Position numbers and translations under genes: made by a program. From Armillaria gallica (Eukaryota > Basidiomycota > Agaricomycetes > Agaricales > Physalacriaceae), in the NCBI GenBank assembly GCA_037576215.1, contig JBANDB010000004.1:5208001-5272000 (forward strand): DNA of 64,000 bases, in the 5' to 3' direction. Positions 22,913 to 34,628 of the stretch are shown one piece after another. Within the stretch, counting starts at the first letter, position 1. Each line of letters begins with the position of its first letter. The notes below the pieces were generated by a model. It saw nothing but the letters and a program-made list of their open reading frames with translations, had not been told where the DNA came from and searched no databases.

Positions 22913-24136
22913 ATGAATAGCCTTCCTCTAGAACTCACGGACGCCATAGTGGATGTCCTCAGTGACGACCACCGTAGCATTTGCGCACTTCTCTCAGCAC
23001 CACGCTGCCTACGTTCTCGAGCAAGAGTTCATTCTTTCCGTATAGTCCACCTTCTGAGTGAAGATTCTGTCTTGGTGTTCAATGATCTGTGCCAGTCGTC
23101 GCCGGGGATCCCACATCTGGTGAAAGAGCTACATATTGTTCTTCCCAGAACTACAGAACACACAGACAGACTTCATCAGCTGCTGGAGAGCCATCCTCTT
23201 CCCAATGTCCGAGCGCTCACTCTAAAAAATACGTTTCGACACGGCATCATAAAAAAGGAGGTTCCCAGCGCCTTTTTATCGTATCCCCTCACCTCATTGA
23301 CGCTAGACATCCGGTTGTTCCGTCTCGAGAGCCTGTACGAGCTTTTGATGTGTTATCCAACTCTCAAACATCTCGATATTTCTCTTGTCGATGTAATGTG
23401 GATTAGAAAGAGGGAGGTCAATCAGGGTGCGATCCTCTCAATCGAAGACTTTTCAATCTCGAGTTCCGCCCTCCCCCTTTGTTCGGCGATACAACTATTC
23501 AAGGTCAATACACTGCGCAGCGTCACATTGGCAGGATTCAAGGTCCCAGAGTTGCACAAGTGCCAGCAGCTGCTCAAAAATCCCAGTGGAGCTTTGCAAC
23601 ACTTGCACATCTACCAGCCTCGCCATTGGTGTGAGTCTCCTCTGTATCCAAGTGATAATCATTTGACAATGAACCCATCAGACGCACCTCCGATAGAGTT
23701 GGAAATGCTGCATGTGCCCTTCCTGACCTTGGAAGCATGCAGGTACGACTTCAATGCGGGTATGGGTGTGAAATGGTTTGCCGATTGTCTGAAATCCGGA
23801 ATAGGCCCGGTGAAGGTCTCTGGAATAAACATCCTTCTGACACCATCGGGGGAACTTGATGGTAGCCTTTTCGAGAGTCCAGTTGACAAGTACATCTGGT
23901 CATCGTTGGATTCTACATTGATGACTCCAAGATTTGCTGCTACGACACTTCGTATCTGGGTCGGCTACGTGGTAGAATGGTACCCGACGACGCCTGATGC
24001 AGATTTTCTGGAACAAACACAGCTGTTCATTTGCAGTGCGCTCCCCGGCTTACATTTGGAGAATAGGTTGGAGGTTCGTTGCAAGGTATTGCAGCATTCC
24101 TTCGACGAAGTGAGGCACTTGACGGGCTTGAAGTAG
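22913..24136 (+). CDS. F-box/leucine-rich-type protein
   Basis: A single exon of 407 residues starting at the ATG of MNSLPLELTDAIVDVL, which is an F-box-like opening (LPLELTDAIVDVLSDD then ICALLSAPRCLRSRARVH). An in-frame extension to 22811 lacks an ATG and looks like leader sequence. Leucine-rich, beta-alpha-like units follow (LVKELHIVL, NVRALTLKN, PLTSLTLDI, TLKHLDISLVDV), typical of the many Agaricomycete F-box/LRR-type proteins whose targets are unknown. It does not belong to the same subfamily as the three copies at 17, 45 and 61 kb. Intact. Confidence 0.8.
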   Translation: MNSLPLELTDAIVDVLSDDHRSICALLSAPRCLRSRARVHSFRIVHLLSEDSVLVFNDLCQSSPGIPHLVKELHIVLPRTTEHTDRLHQLLESHPLPNVRALTLKNTFRHGIIKKEVPSAFLSYPLTSLTLDIRLFRLESLYELLMCYPTLKHLDISLVDVMWIRKREVNQGAILSIEDFSISSSALPLCSAIQLFKVNTLRSVTLAGFKVPELHKCQQLLKNPSGALQHLHIYQPRHWCESPLYPSDNHLTMNPSDAPPIELEMLHVPFLTLEACRYDFNAGMGVKWFADCLKSGIGPVKVSGINILLTPSGELDGSLFESPVDKYIWSSLDSTLMTPRFAATTLRIWVGYVVEWYPTTPDADFLEQTQLFICSALPGLHLENRLEVRCKVLQHSFDEVRHLTGLK

Positions 24137-24558
24137 ATGTTATGAACTTCTTTCACATACATTCATGCACCTAGTACCACCCGATACATCACATTTCACT
24201 ATTTTCACAGCTTAGCGCCGGATCACGAGTGGAATCTACAAACGGCTCCCAGAATGCGTCATCAGAAGTCCGCCTGTCAAACGTGGTGAACATTCGGCCG
24301 TAGACGTCCTATGCCTTTCATGCGTTGGATATCTCTAATCTTGACCGAGACTTTGAATGTGATAAGGATATTTCTAGGCCTGAACAGCTCGTCTGTGGCT
24401 AGCTGGAGAATTCTATCGTGGAGGAATACCATCCCTGTTGGAGTTTAGGTGGCAGCGACTCGGAAACGGGACGTGGTTGACTCAAAGGGCAGGTATATTC
24501 TGTCGTAGTGTACGGAGACAGTGGTGGTTCGTAGTCAAGAAGATATAGGTACGAAATG
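24137..24558. other. Convergent intergenic region, no gene seen
   Basis: This 420-bp stretch lies between the stop of the F-box/LRR gene and the decayed 3' end of the DUF6535 gene. No motif was found. Confidence 0.35.
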
Positions 24559-27195
24559 TCAAAGTGTAAAGTAAGCGGTAAATAGGTATAAATAGAAGGT
24601 GGCGTTAGAGCCGTGAAAACCAATTCTCAATAATCCCAGAGACGTCGAGGTGGTTAAGTGATCGAGGTATCCTTGAAAGAGCGGTATGAACTGGGATGCG
24701 TGATGAGGGTGTTTAATAACTGTGCCACACATGTTCTCGAACAGATGCATGTCAGCGAACTTTGTGAAGATGGAGGAGGGGAGGACAGGCAGCTGGAATG
24801 TTTTTGCTAGCAGACGGTAAATGGGTATTGCCTTGGAAAGGTCCCTAGTGAACGCAAAATCTTGTCCGCAGACGCCCACCATCTGGAGGTTTCTTCGACG
24901 AAATCCGGATCGCCCAAGCTGGGTGAAGTGCTGAGGGCGTCCACGAAAATATCCCACAATAATTGCTGATTATCCATCTGGGACCAAGCGATATGAGAAT
25001 CGGGTTTAATGGCGTATCGTGTTATGGTATACAGGTGCCGGATGATAGTACGGCATGTCTCTCTCTTGTCCGGGTTCCAGACTTGCGCTTCCTGTTCTGT
25101 CAGGGTCGTGACATAAAGTTGAAGATGAACCAAGACGTCGTGTATTAGATCGGCATCCTCGATATGCTGCGAACGAAGCATAGACAGTAATACTTGTAGG
25201 GGTATTGGTACACCAGGCCAGCATGGTGAAGAATTCTCTCCTCCGGTGTCTGTTTCTGCGCTTCGAGAAAAGTGGCACAGTAACAATTTGCCGAGAAGCG
25301 GATAGAGACAGGATGAAATAGCGGAAGTAAGACTGGCCTGGACATCGCATTCCGTGTCGCAGATCTCTATATCTGGGCATCCGGGCATTGAATACATTGC
25401 CTCAGCACGGAACCCGATAGCAGGTTCTGCCCAGTTGAACGACCAATATGTCTTGGGAAATGCGTTTAAAAGAGCTCCGTAGAAAATAACTGCAGAGTCT
25501 CCATGGAATGGACCGCCTTGTGTAAGAATATTGCAGAGAATGTTGGCCCATATAACCGGCTGCTCATCCAGCTCTGATGATATTGACTCGAGAAGGTACG
25601 CTATGACATTGTCATCGTCGTCCCTTCGATGCCTCAATACAGCAAGGAAGGTGGTACGCGATGAGTTAATGTTCTCTTCGGCGAGAACGTCCGTGGCAAC
25701 ATTGATCAGAGGATTCAACACTCCTGAATTAAAAGGAAGTTGAAGATGTAGGCAGGCCCGTAAACATCGCTCTAAGTCTCCGCCCATGCCTGAGCGAACA
25801 CCGGTGCGGATGTCGATACAATCTTCAATTCCTTGGCGCAAAGACTCAAGGATGCTCTCTTTTTGTTTGATCAGGTCAGTCGATTTCAGGGGAAGACAGC
25901 TGGCAGACTGCACGGCGATGCTTTGGACAATGGGGTTGGAAGAAATCGAATGAAGCCATGCTACTGCTTGGACATCTGGGAAGTCGTCCGTCTCATAGTC
26001 CGCCGTACGTTCAACGTCCTTCAACGACTTCACATGAATTCTGGGCTGAACCGAGTCAGCGCAAGGAAAGCATGTAGAGAAGATGTGACAGGTAGCGCGA
26101 TGGTACCCCGAAGACATCTCGTTGACGATGGAGGAAACGAATCCTGAGAGCGGCGTTCTGAACGGACAGTGAGGATAAACGAGAGGGAGGAGGTTGGTGC
26201 TAACATATGCAATGAAACCGACGACTATGATGCTAGTCGTGACGCTACCGATTGCTACGCTCTGAGGGAGGAGGAAAATAATCAAGCCGAGGAGGAAAAG
26301 ACCCAATGCAGTATGCATGAGTGCTGGGAGTAAGCCAATGATCATGGGTATATGCCAGACTTGAAGATTCATGTAGCGAATGTGGCGTACACGCACCCGG
26401 TCAAGAGGCGTTCCCGATGGTACTGATACATACTGGTGTGTCCACTGCTTTGCGAGGGCCGCAACTAAAGCTGTGGAAAGGCTGATTGATAAACTTGCGA
26501 ATCACAGCCCGTTGATCCACGAGTCAAGTGTCTTTGGATGGAAGGATGTGTATGGAGTAAGGCTAGAGCGAGGAACGAGATCGACAGATGCTCCATTGGC
26601 CATGGCGCGTTGAACACTGACGAGCTCGAATAGAAGAGATGCCGAAACTTCATTATAATCAATCTGGAGATTCTGAGATGTTTGAACAACGAAGGCCGAG
26701 ACAACAGCGGAGAAGAGTCCGGCCTACAGATCATCATATCAAAAAGTGATAGATAGGGAGAACAAAACAACGCACAAATATGAGGAGTACGTCCAATCCA
26801 TCCCTCCAGTCTTCTACCATCTCCGCGTCGAAGATCGCGCATTCGTCCAAATATATTCTCCATATCCTCGCAAAGAGCCCCATCTCTTCTCCTCTGGCAT
26901 CTTCTGAATATTTTTGCTCATAGTCCGAGGGATCGTGACCTTGGAGAGAATCATTAGCTAGAAAGATTAATCCTCAAGGATCACAGCTACCTCTTGTCTG
27001 CGATTGAGCCTTGAGACCCATCCGACGACGACTGAATTCCCGACGCCCGGGTCTTGAATAATACGCCACATTCGGTACAGCGGACGTGGATGTGGCATTT
27101 CTAGCTGAAGAATTGGCAGCATCACTGTTTGAGGGCCCACTTGGACTCAGCCTTGGAGGGGGGTCGTTGGCGGTGGTGGTGGTGGTGGTATCCAT
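24559..27195 (-). pseudogene. DUF6535 membrane protein gene, broken
   Basis: Exon 1 (26991-27195) starts MDTTTTTTANDPPP; exon 2 (26776-26939) has FARIWRIYLDECAIFDAEMV; exon 3 runs down from 26723. The DUF6535 hallmarks are clear: AGLFSAVVSAFVVQTSQNL, LVPRSSLTPYTSF, then WTHQYVSVPSGTPLDR and WHIPMIIGLLPALMHTALGLFLLGLI. At 26502-26504 a TGA sits in the conserved INGL-W-FAS position, where family members have tryptophan (TGG). The frame then continues for over 500 codons to 24807, where it stops. Another frame continues from about 24840 to 24559 with coding-like sequence (LLAKTFQLPVLPSSIFTKFADMHLFENM), suggesting a frameshift near 24835. Members are multi-pass membrane proteins of unknown role, expanded in mushrooms. 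The (ACC)n threonine run at 27165-27185 is in frame. Confidence 0.8.
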
Positions 27196-28224
27196 GAATA
27201 AGGTGAGAGCGGTGCCCCACGAACGAAAACAGACATAAATATTTCTTCTGACAAGCGTAAATTGGTCACGCTCACTCCCATCACGGAAAAGATAACATCC
27301 GCACGAGCTCGTTGTGGCCATACCGTTCAGTGGAGGACTCGATAATGTAAATATCTGCTCGCCGATCAACCGGATACCACCAAAAAAAACACAACGTACT
27401 TGAGGAATCCATTTGATTCATAGCACATAGCGCACTTGGCTCGTCGGTGGAACCGCATGAAGGAAGCCGACGAGATGGTACTTGTACCGGTGTTACTACC
27501 AGGCTACAATAAGGAATAGCCAGCCACAGCTCTGACATTTAAAAGGCCGTATGCAATAACCGCTAAGAATCATCCCGTATCACAGTGATCGCATTGTTGA
27601 ATAGGAGACGCTCTTCGTGGTGTGTATCTGAAGTGGCAGACAAGCTCGACGAGTAGGAAGGGGCGGCACAGAACGTGTAGACAAGGATGCTCCTGGAATG
27701 CTCGAACACAAAACACCAAATCATGACCAGACTTCTTCGCATACAACCGAATAAGAAGCAAGGAATTGAATGAAAGAACGCAACCAAGTTGAACCAACGA
27801 AACACAAGACATCATGGCCAAGAACAGTCGGCCAGATAGTCAGAGACAACGGACTATTTGGAGTCATGCTCGGCCCATGAAACCACGAACTTCGAAACAA
27901 AGACCATGGTTGGCAAGCACAACTAAACAGGCAAGCAATTCGAGAAAGAGATTGCCTGAAGTAGTGCTCAAGCCCATGGTGATGGTTGGATTCAAGCGGC
28001 AGTTTTCAATTTGATGACCGCAAAAGGCATTTCAAATTCGGAGGCGCCTATATACCACACTTGGTGTAACTCAACGGAGCCTCGCAAGCTAGAAAACTTG
28101 CATTGAGCCTTGCTGTCTCCCCCATCCTCAAGCTTGAGCTTCCTTGCGAAGAACCTCATCACCGGTCAATTGCCGTAGAACTATTCACGAAGAGCATAAT
28201 ATTTAGAGAAAATACGAATGCAAG
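27196..28224. other. No gene seen (1.03 kb)
   Basis: Several short frames, no exon chain and no motif. It lies upstream of the DUF6535 relic. Confidence 0.35.
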
Positions 28225-29895
28225 TTAAATACGCCGCAACGGAACATCTGAGTGAAGGGAAGCCTTAGATACAACATCAGCAACATCATCGCACCAGTCA
28301 CGAATGGTCTCGTTTTTCTGGATACTACCTAGATGTCGGTCTGAGCTCGCCTTCCACCAAGGAAATGTGCCTGAAGATACTGACTTTTCTACTTGAACAT
28401 GAACAGCCCGATCCAATCTTTTTATCTCGTGAGCAAGCTTCCACACATTACGCATACACCGCCGTAGCCCTGTCGGTTTGCCCAGGTCGAAATTATACTT
28501 TTCGGGGAGTTCAGTGACCAAGTCCTGAAAGATAACAAAGGTGTTAGTTTCTATGACAGCTATGGGTAGGAATGAACAGATTTCGGTTTTTGACCTCGAA
28601 CGACAGACAACGATTATTCGAAACTCATCCACAAGAAGTCCTAGAATGATGGGAGGCAACGCCAACGTGCGGAGTAAACCCCTCGCTGATTTCATCACCA
28701 TCGACAACAAATCGACAATTGAACCAGGCGCGATTTCCGTGCTTGCGAGCCATATTTTTCACGTATTCCACTAGAAGGACAGTCTCCTTGGGTTGCACGA
28801 TGCACTGACCATGTGGGGTAACATCTGAGATATTCATCAAACGGGGTGACATAAGGGAATGCAACAATCGCCGACTGAGTTCCACGTTTCTAGCTCGGGT
28901 TTCCATACGTATATTGATCCACGTCGTCGCCAAGAATATGTTCCGTAACACTGACCAACGGACGGACAGGGTCTCCCATGATTAATGGATCGTGTGCCAG
29001 GAAACGCAACTCTGATACTTGCACAAAAACTGGCTGCGCGGTATAAATCCAGGGTCACCTCGATTTTTGAGAGCGCGACGAGACTCGAAATACTTGTCTT
29101 GCAGTTCGGCAAGAACGCTAGACTCGGACTCGGTAAGGTGGCCAAAGTATGTGTTCTGCAGCAGTGCTAGCTATTGTAGCAAGACAGGTATGGGGGCATT
29201 GGAGATACATACATCCAACGAATCAGGTATGGCACAGCTAGCGAAAGATAACGCCCTTCTCCTTGAAGACTCGGAAAGCTGCTTATAAGAGGCAACTAAG
29301 AATTCCTGAATCCTGATGCTCCTAGAGTGTAACCAGAGCGATATAGAAGTATGATCTTCTAATATGCTGTCAAGAATTCAGATGCCGCAGCTAACATAAA
29401 GACGGCAGACACTGGCCTTCTTGCTTCATCATCAACAAAGACCGGGAATGACCCAAGGTGCTCCGGAATGCTTATCGCTGTACCGGCTGGAAATGACAGT
29501 TCCACAAAACTGTCAACGTCTGCAGCCATTGCACGCAAATTCAGAACTATCATACGTATAGCTACTATGTTGAAGGGTCTTTTCAAGTCCAACAAAAGCC
29601 GGAGTTGATCACCATTTGTACAGGCATAAAACTGTTTCCATTCAGCCCAAGCAGCCCTTCGAAAGAGACAGAACAACCGAACCTAGTCACCCTGGGTATA
29701 TCCCACAACAAAAACTACTGCATCGCCGTCGATCAGCATGCCAAACGCAGGCTTGACATCACCACGCCTAACAAGTGCGCATTTCACGGCGATGAACAGA
29801 TGTCTTAGATGCGCATATGTTCCGTCGTTGATAGCGGGGATATTTGTTTTGACATATTCAACGATGGGCAGAGCACCCTTGAAGGAAAATACCAC
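28225..29895 (-). pseudogene. Unknown protein gene with in-frame stops
   Basis: Long minus-strand frames read smoothly but are interrupted. From 29895 the frame runs through VVFSFKGALPIVEYV and VVFVVGYTQGD, meets TAG at 29683-29685, then continues in the same frame through RAAWAEWKQFYACTNGDQLRLL to 29359. Lower down, SQFLCKYQSCVSWHTIH meets TAA at 28982-28984 and continues in frame with WETLSVRWSVLRNIFLATTW. The 3' part (28225-28545) encodes DLVTELPEKYNFDLGKP and ends at 28225. A 39-bp intron-like gap at 28641-28679 does not keep phase. I do not recognise the family. Both stops could come from glutamine codons by one C-to-T change. Treat as a decayed gene; it may represent one or two genes. 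Confidence 0.5.
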
Positions 29896-30312
29896 ATCTG
29901 GTATGATGGTGCATGATTCCGATGGATCCCCTCTGAATAACGAAGGGCTTAAGTTAGTTTAAAGCTGAGAATTTCAGCGTGAGTTGTACGCAACATAGCA
30001 CAAATAAACAGGGAACAGACTCGGCTGGAAATCCTTGGTGATGTCTAAGCTTGTCCTCCCAAATGGACTGGAATAAAGAGTCGTACAATCGTGGTCCGTG
30101 TGTATGACTGTATGTTCCAGTATCTCACCTTACATGACCACATCGCATGAAATACGTGATATTGTTCCGTTCCGTAGATAACTAGTGAGAAATAAAGTAG
30201 ACAGCATATTATAGCCAATGCCAATGGCCTTTAAGTTCCTTGCGTCACCCTTTGAACAAATCAATGAGAAGTTTCATGATCGCAAGAGCGATACGCACCT
30301 GATGGCAAGACC
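29896..30312. other. No gene seen
   Basis: This 417-bp stretch lies between the unknown relic and the next minus-strand frame. Nothing recognisable. Confidence 0.3.
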
Positions 30313-30666
30313 CTATACCATCCTCGTCCATCTCGGCGGTTTCGTGGTCTTGAGCAATCTCTTCAGTTCGATCAAGTCAGGATTGTCTTCGGCGGGTAAA
30401 GGAAGGTAGGTTTCTGGATCCATGCAGGCAACGGCAAGAAAGAGGTTGACCTCGGCGCCGGGTTGTACTGGCTTCACAACGCCGCAGACCTGAGTGCGAA
30501 GGTTTGTTCGCTTCTGGAAGAGGCGCCGGGCTGTCTCCATCATCGTGTCGACTCGCTCGAAAGCGGTCTTGTCGGTGCCCCAGCCTTTCTTTACGCCATA
30601 CTCGAGGAGAGCGGGACCCTTCAAGGGGTAACCACAAACGCGGCGGTCTTCGGTAATAAGCAACAT
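30313..30666 (-). CDS. Hypothetical protein, 117 residues
   Basis: A single ATG-started frame with well-mixed composition (KGPALLEYGVKKGWGTDKTAF, then VCGVVKPVQPGAEVNLFLAVACMDPETYLPLP). There is no signal peptide, no membrane segment and no recognised domain. It could be complete or the first exon of a longer gene; the window downstream (toward 29896) gives no clear continuation. Coding potential is judged from composition only. Confidence 0.5.
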   Translation of the reverse strand: MLLITEDRRVCGYPLKGPALLEYGVKKGWGTDKTAFERVDTMMETARRLFQKRTNLRTQVCGVVKPVQPGAEVNLFLAVACMDPETYLPLPAEDNPDLIELKRLLKTTKPPRWTRMV

Positions 30667-30918
30667 AAAGTTATGGATTGTACTGTGAAAGTGTGCTTGA
30701 TTTTTGTAAGCACGAGCTAGTCAACGAACGAGGTCGAGATGCTAATAGGAGAATTAGCGTCTCGTCCTTCGGAAATTCAGTGACGGTGCGGCGTAGAAGA
30801 TATTTCAATCGCCGCCTGAATGTTCATGCAGGTGAGTCCGGAATCACGCGAAACTGTTTGCTGACAAAGTGCAGAAATTGACTCGCACCAGACCTTCCAT
30901 AAGTAGTAACTGTTCTTA

Positions 30919-31341
30919 GTGTTTCGATGACGTGACTTGGCGCGGCTCGGCGTGACTTCATATGACTTCGGCTTCAACGGCTTCACTAAGTCATAATTTT
31001 TGACAGCTTTGAAGTCAAGCTGCCGTCACGCCGAAGCCAGCCGCTGAAGCCATGACTTCATGCATTTCCTTCAAATGGCAAGTCATTTGTTGTTTAGGCA
31101 ACATGATATTCGAGAACTTGTCGGAGAAATAGCAGGGACTATCGGGCCGGGTTAAAATTGACCTAAAATAGTATTTCGGTATTTTTCAATCAAGTCGAAG
31201 CTCGGGCAACTTCAGGTCGCGTCAAGCCGAGCCGAGCCGATACCGTAGTGTGACTTTGCCGAAGTCACTCGGCAATACCGGCGCGACTTAGTTCGGCTTG
31301 ACTGGCGTGGCGCGCGGCTTTAAGCCGAGTCATCGAAACAC
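30919..31341. mobile_element. MITE with TA target-site duplication
   Basis: A 423-bp element with 13-bp perfect terminal inverted repeats GTGTTTCGATGAC. It is flanked on both sides by TA (30917-30918 and 31342-31343), the duplication typical of Tc1/mariner insertions. The interior has no coding frame and is built from many short inverted copies of the motif gaagtcg/cggcttcg-like words, so it should fold into extended hairpins. This fits a non-autonomous miniature element. It lies between an unknown ORF and the ICMT-type gene. Two similar octamers (actgttct) flank the TA sites. Confidence 0.75.
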
Positions 31342-31343
31342 TA

Positions 31344-31831
31344 GACTGTTCTTTCATCCGCTCCCACTGGGAAGGGGAAGTATAGCTACTTATTCTTGCA
31401 AAATGACTGCTCCGTCCCCGTCTTCTTCTTGAGATAGATGACATCAGAGTTAACGACCAACGAACGTCAAAAAAAAAATCTTCCATTTCTCCTACGTTGC
31501 TCCTACGGTTACCAAAGCTCTTGGAGTAGCCTTTACCCAGAAAAAGTAGAGAGAAAATATGTCTCTTCAGCAGCATCTCCTCGTCGGCTATAAGCGGGGA
31601 TCATTTGCACCTACCAGAAGCAATTGACGAGAACAATCCGGGGGACGTGAAACGATTAGCATGAGCCATAATGAGAGGCGCTAATCGCATTAACATAAGC
31701 ACTGATAGTTAATACACAAGTGTCCTTCCGCTGTGTAAGCTCTGGGCTCTAGTATATAGTCTGGTTATATAGTCCTTCACAGCGCATAAAAATACGTGTC
31801 TAATCAATCGAAACATGAAAGGAGACCCCAT
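31344..31831. other. No gene seen
   Basis: This 488-bp stretch lies between the MITE and the 3' end of the methyltransferase gene. A T-run-rich minus frame exists but has no motif. Confidence 0.35.
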
Positions 31832-32582
31832 CTAAAGCAAGTAAGGAAAGAACCACCACTGAACCTCTTCCGCGTACTGGACCCATTGCTCCCCAAACAA
31901 CACACTCATCTGCCGATCCTCCGCCTGGGCACGACTTATCCCCACAGACAGCGTCCACGACCACCATAAACCCCACAGCAGGTACATCACCACCTTTCCC
32001 CACCCCGTCCCAAACGCACATTCCGCCGCCCAGCTCCCGCGCGTGAAATGGGCAATGCTGATCCCCACTACGAGCAGCATTGACCCTGCGTAGGCGGGGT
32101 GGCGTACGTGAGCATAGGAGCGCGACGTGATCAGCTTGTGCTCGGGGTGGATCGTCAGGTCGAACGTGAAAAGTTCGCCGAGCGCGTGGAAGCAGTCAAT
32201 CCGGATGAGCGCTCCGCAGAGGATGGAGGCAGAGCCTACGAGGAAGAGTGGAGTTGGAGGGAGTTGAAGTGAGGGTAACGTAGAGGCGGGACAAATAAGC
32301 GTTGATGCGTGGGGCGTACTCGCCGGAACTAAGGTAAAGAGGTAGAGAAGAGTCTCGAACGCCGCGAAAATCCAAAGCACTACTGAGTGGATCTAAGAGA
32401 AAGTTAGTAAAGCTTAAGCAAGAACAAACTTTTCGTACCCAGAATATGAAGGGCGCTATTTGAAGAACGAAATGGGCTTCTGTGTGGTAGCGACCTTTTC
32501 TAGGCGTAGGATTCGGGCACGTCAGAGCCGCTTGGTGAATGATGGCCTGGACGACAGTAAATGAAGCCCGAATGAAAGACAT
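31832..32582 (-). CDS. Isoprenylcysteine carboxyl methyltransferase (ICMT) family protein
   Basis: Two exons (32439-32582, 31832-32392) give 234 residues with a 46-bp GT-AG intron. Several hydrophobic segments occur: ALIRIDCFHALGELFTFDL, YAGSMLLVVGISIAHF and VMYLLWGLWWSWTLSVGI. The family signature is RHPAYAGSMLLVVG, followed by a C-terminal block AEDRQMSVLFGEQWVQYAEEVQWWFFPYLL, which matches the SAM-binding R-H-P-x-Y and the E-D/LFG-W blocks of ICMT enzymes. ICMT methylates the C-terminal prenylcysteine of CaaX proteins in the ER membrane. Agaricomycetes carry several divergent paralogues of this type, so the substrate may differ from the canonical one. Intact. Confidence 0.85.
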
Positions 32583-33123
32583 GGCTAGAAGGTCGATTGC
32601 AAGATGGCAGTCAGATAGAGCTCATCTTGTACACTATATATACTTCAAGTATCGATGGCGCGAGACAGGATGCAAAGGACCACTGAGTGTTCTGCGAGTA
32701 AAAGAACCATCTCTGAGGTTCGCAATACCTCAAAAGAACGGTCATCTCATCTGGTTCTAGTCGTCGAAGGTCCGCGGCAAACTAGTTAAGAATGCGGGAA
32801 GGGTTCGTGGTAGGAAGTCGAGTTTAGTTGCCCTTTAGAGGGAAGACGCTGCTATAAGTCAAATAACTAACAAGTTGACGTCAAAAGACCAAAGACCGCA
32901 ACACGTGAAAATTATCCTTCTCCTAACGATGTTCATGAAGAGACGCGACGTGCCTGCGCTGTAATACCCGAGGTGTCAGGCCGAGGATTCAGAAGAAAGA
33001 GGAATTGGTCTCACCAGGTTCTATCACATAAAATTACATTATAGTCTTTATTCAATCTATATAAAGCATCAGTCTCAAATTCAAATGTCTTCCGCTGAAA
33101 AATCAAACTCACAGTGGAACTCT
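32583..33123. other. Intergenic, no gene seen
   Basis: This 541-bp stretch lies between the ICMT start and the F-box gene stop. No supported frame. Confidence 0.35.
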
Positions 33124-34628
33124 TCAAGAATATCCAACAGCCCAGATAATCCCGTCGTCCATCAACAAGTACACCACCCCCAGGCTCTCGTCAATCTCGA
33201 TACTGCCCCTCCTATTCCCGTGCCAACTACCCATTCCCCGTCCCCCGTTAAGCCGATCTACAAGATTAATCTCCAGGGGTAGATGAAGATCGTGCATTGA
33301 GCAGCTCTTATTCCCTGCAAGCCTCAAAAGCTTAACACGGTCCCCCGCTGTTCCGTCCATGTAATGAACCAACACGTGTCTGCCCGACGCAGCAGGAATT
33401 GCTTCCATCATCTCGCATCGCGGAAACGAGAACTCGAACTCCGTTCGCTCGTCCTCCGGAGACTGGAAGGAATATCGGACGCGGTAGCCGGGAAGGACGG
33501 AGGTATGCGATACGGACCGTCCGGTCGAAGGGCAGTTATGTATGTTCGATGTAAACTGCGGTAGAGGGGGTTGTACTATCGGTGCCCGCAAGAATATCTC
33601 ACTGGCTGATAGGTCGGGCGACAATGTATACTGATGGACGGTGTACGTGTTCCGAGTGTACTTGATGACGTTGAGTGTATTTCCGGAAATGTAACCGTCA
33701 AGGTGAGTTTTAATAGACGGTTCTGGCAATGATGCCTCGGGGACGGCGTTGAGGATGAGTTTGCTCTCAGCAGCAACCTGAAGATTCTTGATTCCAAAGC
33801 CTGCACGAAGCTTTTGCGTATGCCACGCCAGTGCGACTAAGTATCGATCACTGATGGCAAGCGTGATGTACGAATGGGAAAAGGATTGCCCGAGGGTTAT
33901 TTCCGTACGGAAAGTCTGTTCAAATTTAACCAAACTTCGGTCAGCGTAATCCACGCAGATTCCTGTGGCATACGCGGTTCTGTTTCCTCATCAGTCATCA
34001 CAAAACAGGAAATCTAAAGGAGAAAACTCACAACATGCTGTCATAGGAAGACACATATGCCAACACCATTCGGCCCGGCACACCGTAGGAGGGATATGAT
34101 ACTGAGTGTAGTTTCCCCACATCCCTCATGACGCCCACGCAGCTCCCGATCTTCGTATCCCAGCAGCTGATAACCTCTGTTGCAGCGGAACCTGTTACCA
34201 CAAGATGTGTTCCAGGAATAACGGCGAGAAAACACTCGTCGGTGCTCGCCGGTTTGTAGTGTCTCGTTTCCGTTCGCCTCCAGTATCGCGCTTTAGGACT
34301 GGGTAACGACCAGTTCTTCCATAGAAAGATAACGCGGTACGCGATCTTTCTGAGAGTGCTGCAAGTGAGCAAGGATAGATCTTCTAGAGGGGGACATGAT
34401 ATGGGTGATATCTTGCGCGTCGCGTGAAGGATATGACTCCACAGTTCCCGAGAGTTGAAGAACTCTGAGGCAGACTGCAAAGGACCTCATGAGCTGACTG
34501 ACAATAAAGGTACAATGATAACCTACATGAAGCAGTGGCAACGCCTCACGCAGATCCATATGCCATAGTATCTCGAAATGAATATCTGCAGGGAGCTCCA
34601 GGAAAAACGACGCTGGTGCTGCCACCAT
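33124..34628 (-). CDS. F-box protein
   Basis: Three exons (34527-34628, 34032-34474, 33124-33979) give 466 residues. The first intron (52 bp) interrupts the F-box, which reads ELPADIHFEILWHMDLREALPLLH followed by SASEFFNSRELWSHIL after splicing. The remainder has WD/beta-propeller-like short strands (HLVVTGSAATEVISCWD, RMVLAYVSSYDSML, YLVALAWHTQKL, GSIEIDESLGVVYLLMDDG), a layout common in Agaricomycete F-box proteins with a C-terminal beta-rich domain. It probably serves as an SCF substrate adaptor; no target is known. All phases agree, so it is intact. Confidence 0.82.
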
